Positions 28,315 to 36,962 of a stretch of 64,000 bases of DNA are shown here, in pieces. Below the pieces are notes generated by a model. The model did no database searches, had not been told where the DNA came from, and worked only from the letters and a program-made list of their open reading frames with translations. Position 1 is the first letter of the stretch, and the number at the start of each line of letters is the position of its first letter. The position numbers were made by a program, and so were the translations under genes. This stretch comes from Segetibacter sp. (GTDB lineage Bacteria > Bacteroidota > Bacteroidia > Chitinophagales > Chitinophagaceae). The stretch covers positions 1 through 64,000 of the forward strand of contig NZ_JAOQAH010000091.1 in the NCBI RefSeq assembly GCF_025963695.1. Reading direction: 5' to 3'.

Positions 28315-29049
28315 CTACTCCAATTCTTGTAATTGTTTAAAACTAAGATCTAATAACTCAAATCGATCTGCAGCACCAGGAAGCGAATAATGCCACCATT
28401 CGGTGCTTAATGATACAAAGCCAAATTTTTCCATTGTTGTTTTCAGAACCGTCCTGTTATGTAATATTTTTTTGGGGAGGTTGTTGTAGTCGTGACGCGC
28501 TTTTATAGAAAAATCATCAAAAGCTGTAGGCATTTCAAGCTCTTCTCCTGTTGCAAGTTGGACTAAAGTCACGTCTACTGCTGCTCCGCGATTATGTCCA
28601 CTTCCCTTTGCAGGGTTAGCTGTATAGCGTTCGTCGTGTACAACTTTCCACATCTTTTTTGTCACCTGGTAGGGGCGATAAGCGTCGTAAATCTTTAATC
28701 CCAAGCCGGTTTTGTTAAGTTCTTCATTAATTTTTTTTAGTGCTACGGCTGCTGTCCGACGCGCGTATGCGGCAGCATCAGCATATAGAATTTGCTTTGT
28801 GAAATTATTTTTTGAAGCATATTTTAAGTCAATAATCAGCTGAGGAATAAAAGGTTGAAGCAATATTAATGTTTTTGAAGAATCAATTGAAGTACTATTT
28901 TTATAAGTTGCAACGTTATTAATGACAGGCGGTAATGTAGCACTGCGAGAGGTCTTAAAAGCTTGCGAACAGGCGCACTGTGAAGAAGCTAAAGCAATAA
29001 AAAAGATGGGGAAAAGAAAGTTTACCCTATTTTCGTGCCGTATTCGCAT
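28315..29049 (-). CDS. M15D family D-Ala-D-Ala dipeptidase (VanX/DdpX-like)
   Basis: Zinc dipeptidase of 244 residues that would hydrolyse D-Ala-D-Ala. The zinc ligands and base are visible in SGHNRGAAVDVTLV (His and Asp) and STEWWHYSL (Glu and His), and YDAYRPYQVTKKMW supplies the family arginine. A hydrophobic leader ends in ASSQCACSQ, suggesting export and probably lipidation. No vanH/vanA partners are present, so peptidoglycan recycling fits better than vancomycin resistance. Its start overlaps the promoter region of the divergent RlpA-like gene. Confidence 0.92.
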   Translation of the reverse strand: MRIRHENRVNFLFPIFFIALASSQCACSQAFKTSRSATLPPVINNVATYKNSTSIDSSKTLILLQPFIPQLIIDLKYASKNNFTKQILYADAAAYARRTAAVALKKINEELNKTGLGLKIYDAYRPYQVTKKMWKVVHDERYTANPAKGSGHNRGAAVDVTLVQLATGEELEMPTAFDDFSIKARHDYNNLPKKILHNRTVLKTTMEKFGFVSLSTEWWHYSLPGAADRFELLDLSFKQLQELE

Positions 29050-29059
29050 ACTGGTATTT

Positions 29060-29067
29060 TATTTTTG
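29060..29067 (+). promoter_or_regulatory. Putative -7 element of the RlpA-like gene
   Basis: TATTTTTG matches TAnnTTTG and lies 21 bases before the proposed TTG start at 29089. It supports initiation at 29089 rather than at the in-frame ATG at 29035, which lies upstream of it. Confidence 0.4.
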
Positions 29068-29088
29068 AAACTACTAAAACTGCACAAT

Positions 29089-29481
29089 TTGAAAAAACTC
29101 TTATTCATGATGATGCTTATTCCGATCTTCGGAATTGCTCAGGAAGGTTCTAAGAAAGACGGAAAGCAGCTTAATGGGGTGGCAACAATTTACGCAAAAA
29201 GGTTCCAGGGATTAAGAACTGCCACTGGTGAAGTATTTAAGCACACAAATCTAACAGCAGCAAGTAACAACTTCAAAATTAACACCTGGGTTAAAGTAAC
29301 AAATCTGGAAAATCTTAGATCAGTTATAGTTCGGATTAATGACAGGATGCATCCCCGGATGGCAAAAATGGGAAGGGTAGTAGACCTTACGCAAGCAGCA
29401 GCAAGATTATTGGGTGGCTTTGATGGGATGGTAAAGGTTAAGGTGGAAGAAATTGCCGCTATTTTACCCTCAGACGATTAA
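29089..29481 (+). CDS. RlpA-like double-psi beta-barrel protein
   Basis: Small exported protein of 130 residues. From TTG at 29089 it begins with a signal peptide (KKLLFMMMLIPIFGIAQ). The RlpA-like domain follows: GVATIYAKRFQGLRTATGE, LTAASNNFKINTWVKVTN, and VRINDRMHPRMAKMGRVVDLT, with the conserved Asp in ND and in DLT. RlpA proteins are septal lytic transglycosylases or peptidoglycan-binding proteins; no SPOR domain is present here. An in-frame ATG at 29035 overlaps the divergent gene and does not give a good signal peptide. Confidence 0.85.
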   Translation: MKKLLFMMMLIPIFGIAQEGSKKDGKQLNGVATIYAKRFQGLRTATGEVFKHTNLTAASNNFKINTWVKVTNLENLRSVIVRINDRMHPRMAKMGRVVDLTQAAARLLGGFDGMVKVKVEEIAAILPSDD

Positions 29482-29512
29482 CTTTTCAAAACTTTATTTT
29501 ATTTCATTATTT

Positions 29513-30145
29513 ATGAGATCGAAAACAGGAAACCTCAAGTATAGCTTGTTCCTGTTTTCGATCTTTGTGCATTTAAACTTATTTGCGCAATTTAAAATTC
29601 CGCTGCCCGATTTAAGTTTGGCATTTACCCGTAACCTTTCGGTAGCTTCTGCCGATCCTGGTTTTCGAAATTCTCAGTTTCTTTCATTTAAAATTCAAAG
29701 TCCTCTCTGTAACGTTCTTTTGCCGGTTGCTGATACAATTATAAAAAAAGATAGAGATGGCGATGGGATAATGGATTCGTTAGACAAATGTCCCGATAAA
29801 AAGGGGGTAATACAATATGATGGCTGTCCTATACCCGACTCAGATAATGATGGTATTGCTGATGATGTAGACAATTGTCCAACTACTGCCGGGTTGGCAA
29901 AATATAAAGGGTGTGTTGCTCCTGATAGCGATGGTGATAAAATAAATGATGAAGACGATAAGTGCCCAAGTGCTCCAGGTGTTGCAAGGTATGACGGTTG
30001 CCCGGTGGGCGATAAGGATAGCGACGGAATAATTGATGATGACGATAAGTGTATTGATGTTGCCGGGACTATAAAAAATGAAGGCTGCCCTGAAAATAAA
30101 AAGACCACGCCTCCGCGACCGTTAGATAAGAAGAAAAAGAAATAA
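29513..30145 (+). CDS. Exported thrombospondin type 3 repeat protein
   Basis: About 210 residues from ATG 29513, with a signal peptide (KYSLFLFSIFVHLNLFAQ). The C-terminal half has four calcium-binding thrombospondin type 3 repeats of the form DxDxDGIxDxxDxCP, each closed by a YDGCP-like element. In Bacteroidota such repeats usually lead into an OmpA peptidoglycan-binding domain; here the protein ends in a basic tail (RPLDKKKKK) with no OmpA domain. It starts 31 bases after the RlpA-like gene and may share its transcript. Confidence 0.85.
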   Translation: MRSKTGNLKYSLFLFSIFVHLNLFAQFKIPLPDLSLAFTRNLSVASADPGFRNSQFLSFKIQSPLCNVLLPVADTIIKKDRDGDGIMDSLDKCPDKKGVIQYDGCPIPDSDNDGIADDVDNCPTTAGLAKYKGCVAPDSDGDKINDEDDKCPSAPGVARYDGCPVGDKDSDGIIDDDDKCIDVAGTIKNEGCPENKKTTPPRPLDKKKKK

Positions 30146-30209
30146 CCTTTGGCTTTTTTTGCTTCTCTTTCTTCATTTACAATTCCTTCTAATTTCCTTC
30201 AAACCGTAA

Positions 30210-31145
30210 TTACTCAGTATTACTTTTAGGAACGGTTTTTAAACTTGTCAAAAGAACGCCGGCAATTACGAGAATAGTTCCTATAATTTGTTCGGTAAAA
30301 ATCCTCTCTCCTAAAAAATAATGAGCCTGTATTATTGTTGAGACAGGGCCAATGGCGGAAATGATAGCTACGTTATTTGCGCCAATTCTTTTTATTCCAT
30401 TAGACAGGAAGAATGAGGGAATTACTGTAGCAACAATAGCAAGTAATAAACCGTAATACCAGAGACCTGCTCCTGAATGCAAGGTTTGAATATTTCCTAT
30501 AAGTAAGAAATGAGTAAAAATACCTGCGGTAGCAGCCAGCATAGCAAATGCTGTGAATTTTGTAGAGCCAATGTATGGTATAATTTTTCCGCTGCCGGCA
30601 ATGTAGATGGAATACGTAACCGCACAAACAAACACAAGAAAGCTGCCTAAATAAAAATGAGGATTGCTAGTGTCAATATTTAGTTCTCCGTAATAAGCAA
30701 TAGCAATTCCAACATAGGTGAGTAAAAGAGCTGCTTTTTGTGTACCTGACATCTTCTGCTTAAAAAAGTAGACATTGATTAAGACTGCAAAAGTTGGATA
30801 TAAAAAGAGGATTAACCTTTCGAGTCCTGCAGAGATGTACTGAAGGCCGATAAAATCGAAAAGGCTTGAAAGATAATAACCAAACAACCCGAGTAGTATT
30901 ACATACACCCACTGCCTTCCACTCATCCTAACGTTCCCTTTTTTATTGCTTGTGAGGAAAGCTGCAATTAGATAAAAAGGGAGAGAAAACACCATTCGTA
31001 AAGTAAGTAGGGTAAGCGCATCAATATGTATCGAATTAAAGGCAGTTTTTACAATGATGGCTTTGGTAGAAAATAAGATAGATCCGAAAAGGGTTATTAC
31101 AAAACCTGCTAATGTTATCTTGTTATTTAGTTTTGGCTCATCCAT
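30210..31145 (-). CDS. EamA/DMT family transporter
   Basis: A 311-residue inner-membrane protein with ten predicted helices arranged as two EamA repeats (about 12-145 and 165-300). Typical segments are LFGSILFSTKAIIVK, LERLILFLYPTFAVLI and the closing ISAIGPVSTIIQAHYFLGERIFTEQIIGT region. The family exports small metabolites and amino acids; the substrate here is unknown. A 12-bp stem-loop lies between it and dapD. Confidence 0.88.
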   Translation of the reverse strand: MDEPKLNNKITLAGFVITLFGSILFSTKAIIVKTAFNSIHIDALTLLTLRMVFSLPFYLIAAFLTSNKKGNVRMSGRQWVYVILLGLFGYYLSSLFDFIGLQYISAGLERLILFLYPTFAVLINVYFFKQKMSGTQKAALLLTYVGIAIAYYGELNIDTSNPHFYLGSFLVFVCAVTYSIYIAGSGKIIPYIGSTKFTAFAMLAATAGIFTHFLLIGNIQTLHSGAGLWYYGLLLAIVATVIPSFFLSNGIKRIGANNVAIISAIGPVSTIIQAHYFLGERIFTEQIIGTILVIAGVLLTSLKTVPKSNTE

Positions 31146-31152
31146 AATAGTG

Positions 31153-31187
31153 AAGCCCTGGTAAAACTTGTTGTATTACCAGGGCTT
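31153..31187. terminator. Perfect 12-bp stem-loop between dapD and the EamA gene
   Basis: Arms AAGCCCTGGTAA and TTACCAGGGCTT with an 11-base loop. There is no strong U-tract on the minus strand, so it may be a weak terminator for dapD or a leader structure of the EamA gene, whose start is 8 bases away. Confidence 0.55.
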
Positions 31188-31274
31188 TAAAAGTTTACAT
31201 CCAAGGTAGAACGGCTGTAATTGATTTACTTATATTACACAAAACGATCTTTCGTAGCGTTTCTGTAATTGCTT

Positions 31275-32087
31275 TTATACCGCTACATTAAAATCTCTTA
31301 GCGCATCATTCAAACTGGTTTTTAAGTCTGTACTTGGTTTGCGTTTACCTATTATCAACGCACAGCTCACATTGTATTCGCCGGCAGGAAACTTTTTAGT
31401 GTAAGTGCCGGGTATAACTACGCTTCTGGCCGGTACCCGACCCTTATATTCCACGGGCTCATTTCCACTCACATCAATTATTTTGGTCGATTGCGTTAGT
31501 ACTACGTTGGCGCCCAGCACTACTTCTTTTTCAAGCATTACACCTTCGACAACAATAGATCGGCTACCAAGAAAACAACCATCTTCTACAATTACCGGGC
31601 TTGCCTGTAAAGGCTCCAGAACACCGCCTATACCTACACCACCACTTAAATGAACGTTTTTACCTATCTGTGCGCAACTTCCAACCGTGGCCCATGTGTC
31701 TACCATAGTCCCTTCATCTACAAAAGCACCTATGTTTACGTAGCTCGGCATTAAAACAACATTTTTTGCCAGAAAAGCGCCATACCTGGCAACAGCAGGC
31801 GGAACAGCGCGCACTCCCAATTCTTTATAATTGCTTTTCAACTTCATCTTATCATAAAATTCAAACGGAGGTAAAGTGTAAGTCTCCATTTGTTGAATAC
31901 CGAAGTACATCAATATGGCCTGCTTTACCCATTCATTTACTACCCATCCGTTTTCGCCAGGCGCTGCAACTCTTAAGCGACCTTTGTCGACTTCTTCAAT
32001 TACTTCTCTTACGGCCTGTTCATATTGTGGCTGTTTTAAAAGCTCCCTCTTGCCAAAGGCTTCCTGTATCAATGACTGTAATTCCAT
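31275..32087 (-). CDS. dapD: Tetrahydrodipicolinate N-succinyltransferase
   Basis: Succinylates tetrahydrodipicolinate in the diaminopimelate/lysine pathway. The 270 residues from ATG 32087 begin MELQSLIQEAFGKR and match DapD. The left-handed beta-helix hexapeptide repeats run from about 110 to 200 (MPSYVNIGAFVDEGTMVDTW, SCAQIGKNVHLSGGVGIGG, VIVEDGCFLGSRSIVVEG). The frame is open upstream to 32204, but that extension is hydrophobic and not DapD. No other dap gene is in the window. Confidence 0.95.
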   Translation of the reverse strand: MELQSLIQEAFGKRELLKQPQYEQAVREVIEEVDKGRLRVAAPGENGWVVNEWVKQAILMYFGIQQMETYTLPPFEFYDKMKLKSNYKELGVRAVPPAVARYGAFLAKNVVLMPSYVNIGAFVDEGTMVDTWATVGSCAQIGKNVHLSGGVGIGGVLEPLQASPVIVEDGCFLGSRSIVVEGVMLEKEVVLGANVVLTQSTKIIDVSGNEPVEYKGRVPARSVVIPGTYTKKFPAGEYNVSCALIIGKRKPSTDLKTSLNDALRDFNVAV

Positions 32088-32249
32088 AGTATAAATTTTT
32101 TGCGAAATTAAAGGGTTAGATAAAAAGAATGGAATAAGAATTATAAACGTAAGCAACAACACGTTGATATAAAAAATGTGAGGGAGAATTATAGCAATAC
32201 ACAAGCAAGCATTGTATAAGGCTTATAAGAAATGCAATTAAGTACAAGA

Positions 32250-32257
32250 TATATTTG
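32250..32257 (+). promoter_or_regulatory. Isolated promoter-like -7 element
   Basis: TATATTTG followed by CGG resembles the CCA-enzyme promoter, but no plus-strand gene follows until 33117. It could drive a small RNA or be chance; no well-spaced -33 element is seen. Confidence 0.25.
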
Positions 32258-32319
32258 CGGAAACCGTCGCGTTACTTAAGCTCCTGGTGTGTCATCTTGA
32301 TAAGAAGCACTTTTTAAAG

Positions 32320-32931
32320 CTATTTATAAGCAGCTATTACGGCCGGATTTTTAACCGAAAGTTTGAAGGAATTTGCCAAAGAATTGTTTTTGGCAGCCTG
32401 CTCAATTGCAAAATGAACCCAGCCTGTTTCTGATGGTCTTGGTGCACTGTACCCAATAACTTTCGTTTCTTTATTTAATAACAGATAGGTGGGAAATGCG
32501 ATCTCATACTTTCGCAAAAGATTTACTTTCTGAGGACGGTTGCGAGCGTAAAATAAATGAACGCCACCCATGCCCTGTTCCGTTATCATTTTTTTCCATT
32601 CTGATTTTCTATCTATATTTTCTATACAAATACTTAAAAAGACAATATTCGAGTCCTTTTCAAAATATTGCTGCAATGCTTTTGAGTAAGGAATTTCTTT
32701 TATGCAGGGAGGACAAGTGGTAAACCAAAAGTCGACATAAACAGTTTTGCCAAGCAGCGAAGAAGTTTTTATAAGAGCGCCACTGGTGTCTTCAAGTTCG
32801 AGTTGGGGGAAAGGTTGATTGTATAGGTGGTTATAAGTTGTGATAAGAGAATCGTAACGCCGGTGTTGCTTTTGACAGAAGCAAACCGAAGAAATAATCG
32901 TTAAAAAGGAGATGAATACAAAGCCTTTCAT
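32320..32931 (-). CDS. Exported thioredoxin-like (TlpA/ResA type) protein
   Basis: About 203 residues from ATG 32931, opening with a signal peptide (KGFVFISFLTIISSVCFCQ). The thioredoxin fold carries the redox pair C73-C76 in TTCPPCIKE, then LFYARNRPQKVNLLRKYEIAFPTYLLL with the conserved cis-proline. It would act as a periplasmic thiol-disulfide reductase. The frame is open upstream to 33003, but the extension lacks a signal. It diverges from the glycosyltransferase gene, with repeat copy 9 between. Confidence 0.88.
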   Translation of the reverse strand: MKGFVFISFLTIISSVCFCQKQHRRYDSLITTYNHLYNQPFPQLELEDTSGALIKTSSLLGKTVYVDFWFTTCPPCIKEIPYSKALQQYFEKDSNIVFLSICIENIDRKSEWKKMITEQGMGGVHLFYARNRPQKVNLLRKYEIAFPTYLLLNKETKVIGYSAPRPSETGWVHFAIEQAAKNNSLANSFKLSVKNPAVIAAYK

Positions 32932-33040
32932 TTTTGCAATTATAATACATCTACAATACATCTGATACAACCATTCAATTTCGTATAAGTTTGCAAGGGA
33001 CAATTAAGGTGTTGGGCATTTGAGTGGTGAAATTAGAATT

Positions 33041-33100
33041 GCAGTACAAGTGAGTGACACAACAATGCTTAATAGTATTTCCGCAGTTAAGTAAAAAACC
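33041..33100 (+). repeat. Intergenic repeat, copy 9 (GTGACAC form)
   Basis: Head GCAGTACAAGTGA, core GTGACACAACAATG at 33054-33067, CTTAATAGTATTT, CCGCAGTTAAG and an A-tract. It lies in a divergent gap, 17 bases before the glycosyltransferase start. Confidence 0.8.
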
Positions 33101-33116
33101 TAAAAGGATACTAAGA

Positions 33117-34268
33117 ATGAAAATAGCATTTGATGCTAAAAGGGCTTACCAAAACGCAACAGGCCTGGGTCATTATAGCCGGTCTCTTATTTCATCTCTG
33201 GCTACTTATTATCCTGAAAATCGTTATTTTTTATGTGCTCCAAAACTCACATCGCAATACGATATTAAAAATCTGAAAAATGTTTCAAACCTTGTTCCGA
33301 CAGGTTTTTTTTCGAAAAGGCTTAAGTTCTTATGGCGAAGTAATTGGGTGAAGCGTGATCTGATTAACGAAGGTATGCAGTTGTATCACGGACTAAGCCA
33401 CGAGATTCCGGTTGGTATACAAAAGACCGGAATACGGTCTGTAGTAACGATACATGACTTAATTTTTGAGCGAAGCCCCGAGCAATACAATAAAATAGAT
33501 GTACAAATTTATCGGCGCAAGTTTATGTACGCGTGCAATAATGCCGATCATATCATAGCTATCAGCAAGCAAACAAAAAACGATATTATTGACTTTTACA
33601 AAATACCGGAGGAAAAGATTAGTATTTGTTACCAGAGCTGTAATCCTTCGTTTGCGGCCACTATTTCCGAGGAGGAAAAGAACAGGATCAGGAAATTGTA
33701 TGATCTGCCCGAGCGTTTCTTTCTATACGTTGGCGCTATTATAGAAAGGAAAAACCTTTTAAACGTGTGCAAGGCAATACATACGTTGAAGGCAAAATCA
33801 AGTATTCCTTTGGTTGTGATAGGGAAGGGAGGTGCTTATAAAAAGGAAGTGAAAGAATATGTTTCAAGACACCATTTGGAGAGCACCGTTATCTTTCTTT
33901 CTGAAACCAATGCTGCTAAAGCCTCTTTCGGGTTTCAATCTTCGTTAGATTTTCCTGCTATTTACCAACTTTCGCAAGCGCTTATTTACCCCTCGTTTTT
34001 CGAGGGTTTCGGAATTCCGATTCTCGAGGCCCTGTGGAGTAGGACCCCGGTAATTACTTCGAATAGCTCGTGCCTTCCTGAGACGGGAGGAAATGCAGCC
34101 TATTATATTGACCCTTATTCTGTAGATGAAATAGCAGCTGCAATGCTACATATTACAAGCGATAAAGACTTAGCTGAAGAAATGAAGGTAAAAGGTTGGG
34201 AACATGCACAAAATTTTGCCGCTGAAAAATGTGCTGCTCAAGTAATGCAGGTTTACCTTCGCCTTTGA
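33117..34268 (+). CDS. Glycosyltransferase family 4 protein
   Basis: About 383 residues with a GT-B fold. The start is MKIAFDAKRAYQNATGLGHY at 33117; the frame is open back to 33054, but that part is repeat sequence. Donor-site hallmarks are YVGAIIERKNL near residue 202 and SFFEGFGIPILEALWSRTPVI near 297, with the EX7E glutamates. The acceptor is unknown. The downstream tsaC-like gene starts at the next base after its TGA, so the two are co-translated. Confidence 0.9.
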   Translation: MKIAFDAKRAYQNATGLGHYSRSLISSLATYYPENRYFLCAPKLTSQYDIKNLKNVSNLVPTGFFSKRLKFLWRSNWVKRDLINEGMQLYHGLSHEIPVGIQKTGIRSVVTIHDLIFERSPEQYNKIDVQIYRRKFMYACNNADHIIAISKQTKNDIIDFYKIPEEKISICYQSCNPSFAATISEEEKNRIRKLYDLPERFFLYVGAIIERKNLLNVCKAIHTLKAKSSIPLVVIGKGGAYKKEVKEYVSRHHLESTVIFLSETNAAKASFGFQSSLDFPAIYQLSQALIYPSFFEGFGIPILEALWSRTPVITSNSSCLPETGGNAAYYIDPYSVDEIAAAMLHITSDKDLAEEMKVKGWEHAQNFAAEKCAAQVMQVYLRL

Positions 34269-34838
34269 ATGACAGATTTTATAGAAGATATTGAAGAGGC
34301 ACTTAAAGTTCTTGATGCCGGCGGAGTTATACTATATCCTACAGATACCATTTGGGGATTGGGCTGCGATGCTACTAACAAAGAAGCAGTTGAGAAATTA
34401 ATGCAATTGAAAGGCAAGCCGTTGCATAAGGGATTAATTGTTTTACTTGCTTCTGAAAGAGATGTTTTACAATACACAGCTACGCCCGATCTTGAAGTGT
34501 TTGACTATTTAACCAGTACATCTAAGCCTACTACAGTTATTTACGAGTACGGGTTAGGCGTGGCAGACGAAGTGTTAAACGAAGACGGAAGCATTGCCAT
34601 CAGGTTGGTTAAAGAAGATTTTTGTCGACATCTTGTAAAAAGATTGAAGAAGCCTCTCGTATCAACTTCAGCCAATTTTCATGGTCAACCGTCTCCTAAA
34701 AGCTTTAACAGTATTGCCCCCGATATTAAAAGTGGGGTTGGCTATGTAGTGAAATATCGGCAAAATGAGGAATTTTCTTTATCGGCATCAGCGATAGTAA
34801 AATGGAAGAATGGGAAGTGTTTAATAATAAGGGAGTAA
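34269..34838 (+). CDS. L-threonylcarbamoyladenylate synthase (TsaC/Sua5/YrdC family)
   Basis: Makes threonylcarbamoyl-AMP for the t6A37 modification of ANN-decoding tRNAs. The 189 residues form a single YrdC domain without the Sua5 C-terminal domain. Visible motifs are ILYPTDTIWGLGCDATN, KGKPLHKGLIVL, SIAIRLVKEDFCRHLV and PLVSTSANFHGQPSP. It directly follows the glycosyltransferase gene with no spacer. It precedes the CCA enzyme, miaA and a methyltransferase, giving a run of RNA-maturation genes. Confidence 0.92.
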   Translation: MTDFIEDIEEALKVLDAGGVILYPTDTIWGLGCDATNKEAVEKLMQLKGKPLHKGLIVLLASERDVLQYTATPDLEVFDYLTSTSKPTTVIYEYGLGVADEVLNEDGSIAIRLVKEDFCRHLVKRLKKPLVSTSANFHGQPSPKSFNSIAPDIKSGVGYVVKYRQNEEFSLSASAIVKWKNGKCLIIRE

Positions 34839-34928
34839 AGTGTTTGAAAATTGCAATATTTTTATTTTCGGCCCGAGAGTTGGGGTATGGCAGAGAAATT
34901 GTTCTAGTCAAACAAAACCAAATAAGCC

Positions 34929-35141
34929 ATGCCTCAAGTTACGCTTTCAGTGCCCCAGGAAAAGCTCCCTGTTCTAAACGACTTCCTAAATGCTCTCGGT
35001 ATCGAAAATAAAAAATTCCATACCCGGCCCTATAAGTACTCTTACAGAAAAGTGTCAGGTTCAGTAAAAAGCTCAGCAAACTATCTGTTCAAAAAATATT
35101 TTAGCTGGGAATATTTCAGCAACGAACTTGAGTTCGAATAA
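34929..35141 (+). CDS. Small protein, function unknown
   Basis: A 70-residue frame with ATG start: MPQVTLSVPQEKLPVLNDFL, then a basic, tyrosine-rich middle (RPYKYSYRK) and an acidic end. The opening beta-strand followed by a helix resembles small Bacteroidota proteins of unknown function. It lies in its own gap between the tsaC-like gene and the CCA enzyme, and no larger frame covers it. It is probably real but unassigned. Confidence 0.6.
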   Translation: MPQVTLSVPQEKLPVLNDFLNALGIENKKFHTRPYKYSYRKVSGSVKSSANYLFKKYFSWEYFSNELEFE

Positions 35142-35226
35142 GTGCTGCCGGCGTGTTTATTCATCCGCCTGTTTCCAAATAAACTGAAAACCTCCGCTTC
35201 AGCCAATTACCACTTACATAAACAAT

Positions 35227-35234
35227 TATATTTG
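35227..35234 (+). promoter_or_regulatory. Putative -7 element of the CCA-enzyme gene
   Basis: TATATTTG fits TAnnTTTG exactly and ends 8 bases before the ATG at 35243. The transcript would have almost no 5' leader. Confidence 0.45.
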
Positions 35235-35242
35235 CGGCAATC

Positions 35243-36661
35243 ATGTACATAGATTGCACAGGTAAAGAATTGTTTGTTTTTAAAAAAATATCCAACGCAG
35301 CGGAGGAGTTGCAAATGCCTGCCTTTATAATTGGCGGCTTTGTACGGGATAAAATCATCGGGCGGCCGGGCAAAGACGTAGATATTGTTTGCCTTGGCGA
35401 TGGAATATTGCTGGCTGAGAAGGTTGCCGAAAGGTTCTCGCCTAAGCCTCAAGTTGCTTTCTTTAAAAATTTTGGTACTGCTCAGATCAAAGTTGACGAT
35501 TTTGAGATTGAATTTGTAGGTGCGCGTAAAGAAAGTTACAGGTCAGAAAGCCGAAATCCTACAGTAGAGCCGGGAACGATCGAAGACGATCAAAATCGTC
35601 GCGACTTCACTATTAATGCCCTTGCCATCAGTCTCAACAAGCAAGATTATGGAACACTCATAGACCCTTTCAACGGCCTTGCCGACATTGAAAAGAAAAT
35701 TATTCGAACTCCCTTAGAGCCTATCCAAACTTTTAGTGATGATCCCCTGCGCATGTTGCGTGCAATTCGTTTTTCCACCCAACTTCAGTTTGAAATAGCA
35801 GATAACACCTTTCAGGCAATAAAAGATAATAAGGATAGAATCAGGATTGTTTCGCAGGAAAGAATTACTGAAGAGCTAAACAAAATAATGTCTTCCCGCA
35901 AGCCTTCTCTGGGCTGGCATCTTCTATTTACTTCAGGGTTGTTGCGCATTATCTTCCCCCAAATGGTTGACCTTGCTGGTGCCCAGTATATCGATGGCAA
36001 GGGACACAAAGATAACTTCTACCATACTTTACAAGTCTTAGATAATATTAGCATTCACACAAACGACCTTTGGTTACGGTGGGCGGCGGTTTTACACGAC
36101 ATAGGAAAACCAGCTACCAAAAAATTTGAGGAAGGACACGGCTGGACCTTTCATGGTCACGAAGTGGTAGGTGCCCGAATGGTGCCTAAAATCTTCAACA
36201 AGCTAAAATTGCCATTAAATGAAAAGATGAGGTTTGTACAAAAACTTGTTGAACTGCATTTAAGGCCGATTAGCTTAACCAAAGAAAATATAACAGACAG
36301 TGCAATTCGCAGGCTACTATTTGATGCAGGTGAAGACATCGAGGCACTTATGCTACTTTGTAATGCAGACATAACAAGCAAAAATAAATTTAAAGTAAGG
36401 CAGTACCTAACCAACTTCGAGCTTGTAAAAAAGCGGATGGAAGCAGTAGAGGAGCAGGATAAAGTACGCAACTGGCAACCCCCGATAACCGGCGAGCTAA
36501 TCATGGAAACTTTTGGATTATCGCCCGGACGAAAGGTAGGATTAATTAAAGATGCTATTCGGGAAGCGATTTTAGACGGCGTTATTTCCAACAATTATAA
36601 CGAAGCTTTTGAGTTTATGCTGCAAAAAGGTAAAGAACTAGATTTATCTCCGGTCACATAA
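35243..36661 (+). CDS. cca: CCA-adding tRNA nucleotidyltransferase / poly(A) polymerase family with HD domain
   Basis: Adds or repairs the 3' CCA of tRNAs. The 472 residues have the class II nucleotidyltransferase core: [12 protein letters not shown] near 30, the catalytic DVDIV near 46-50, [11 protein letters not shown] near 119, and [15 protein letters not shown] near 162. An HD hydrolase-like domain follows ([15 protein letters not shown] near 280, FHGHEVVGA). The HD domain suggests extra phosphatase/phosphodiesterase activity as in E. coli Cca. The sequence does not by itself distinguish CCA addition from A-addition. Confidence 0.92.
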   Translation: MYIDCTGKELFVFKKISNAAEELQMPAFIIGGFVRDKIIGRPGKDVDIVCLGDGILLAEKVAERFSPKPQVAFFKNFGTAQIKVDDFEIEFVGARKESYRSESRNPTVEPGTIEDDQNRRDFTINALAISLNKQDYGTLIDPFNGLADIEKKIIRTPLEPIQTFSDDPLRMLRAIRFSTQLQFEIADNTFQAIKDNKDRIRIVSQERITEELNKIMSSRKPSLGWHLLFTSGLLRIIFPQMVDLAGAQYIDGKGHKDNFYHTLQVLDNISIHTNDLWLRWAAVLHDIGKPATKKFEEGHGWTFHGHEVVGARMVPKIFNKLKLPLNEKMRFVQKLVELHLRPISLTKENITDSAIRRLLFDAGEDIEALMLLCNADITSKNKFKVRQYLTNFELVKKRMEAVEEQDKVRNWQPPITGELIMETFGLSPGRKVGLIKDAIREAILDGVISNNYNEAFEFMLQKGKELDLSPVT

Positions 36662-36680
36662 CTCAATACCCGATGCCAGT

Positions 36681-36705
36681 ATGGTAAGAAGTTTGCACTT
36701 ACCAT
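36681..36705 (+). terminator. Weak stem-loop after the CCA-enzyme gene
   Basis: Arms ATGGTAAG/CTTACCAT with a 9-base loop, followed only by TTC. It lies 20 bases after the stop and may be a weak terminator. The remaining 36706-36962 gap holds repeat copy 10 and the downstream leader. Confidence 0.4.
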
Positions 36706-36734
36706 TTCAACAAAATGAAGCAGGGTGTCAATTG

Positions 36735-36797
36735 TATTTTTTGTATCCGGCAAAGAAGTTCTATTTGGCATTGTTGCGTCGCACACTTTTACTGTAT
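36735..36797 (-). repeat. Intergenic repeat, copy 10 (GCGACGC form)
   Basis: On the minus strand: core GCGACGCAACAATG at 36782-36769, CCAAATAGAACTTC, TGCCGGATAC and an A-tract. The tail faces the CCA-enzyme 3' end. Confidence 0.8.
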
Positions 36798-36962
36798 CAG
36801 TAAATCAGCTGGTACTTTTAGTTTGTTGCTGTTGCTGAAATCGGGTTCTGATTTCATTTTGTACGGGGCCAGACATCCAGGTAAGACAGATAATTTGAAG
36901 AGAAAGGTTATTTATTTTCATTAACCCGTTAGCTTTAACAATTAAAATAAAGGACAAATAAA

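Noticed and set aside
28315-29049. Vancomycin resistance locus
   Set aside because: Only a VanX-like dipeptidase; no vanH, vanA or vanRS genes are in the window.
29695-30108. 137-residue minus-strand frame
   Set aside because: Antisense shadow of the thrombospondin repeats.
32088-32204. Upstream extension of dapD
   Set aside because: Hydrophobic and unlike DapD; the enzyme's own start is ATG 32087.
33054-33116. Upstream extension of the glycosyltransferase
   Set aside because: It is repeat copy 9, not coding; homology begins at ATG 33117.
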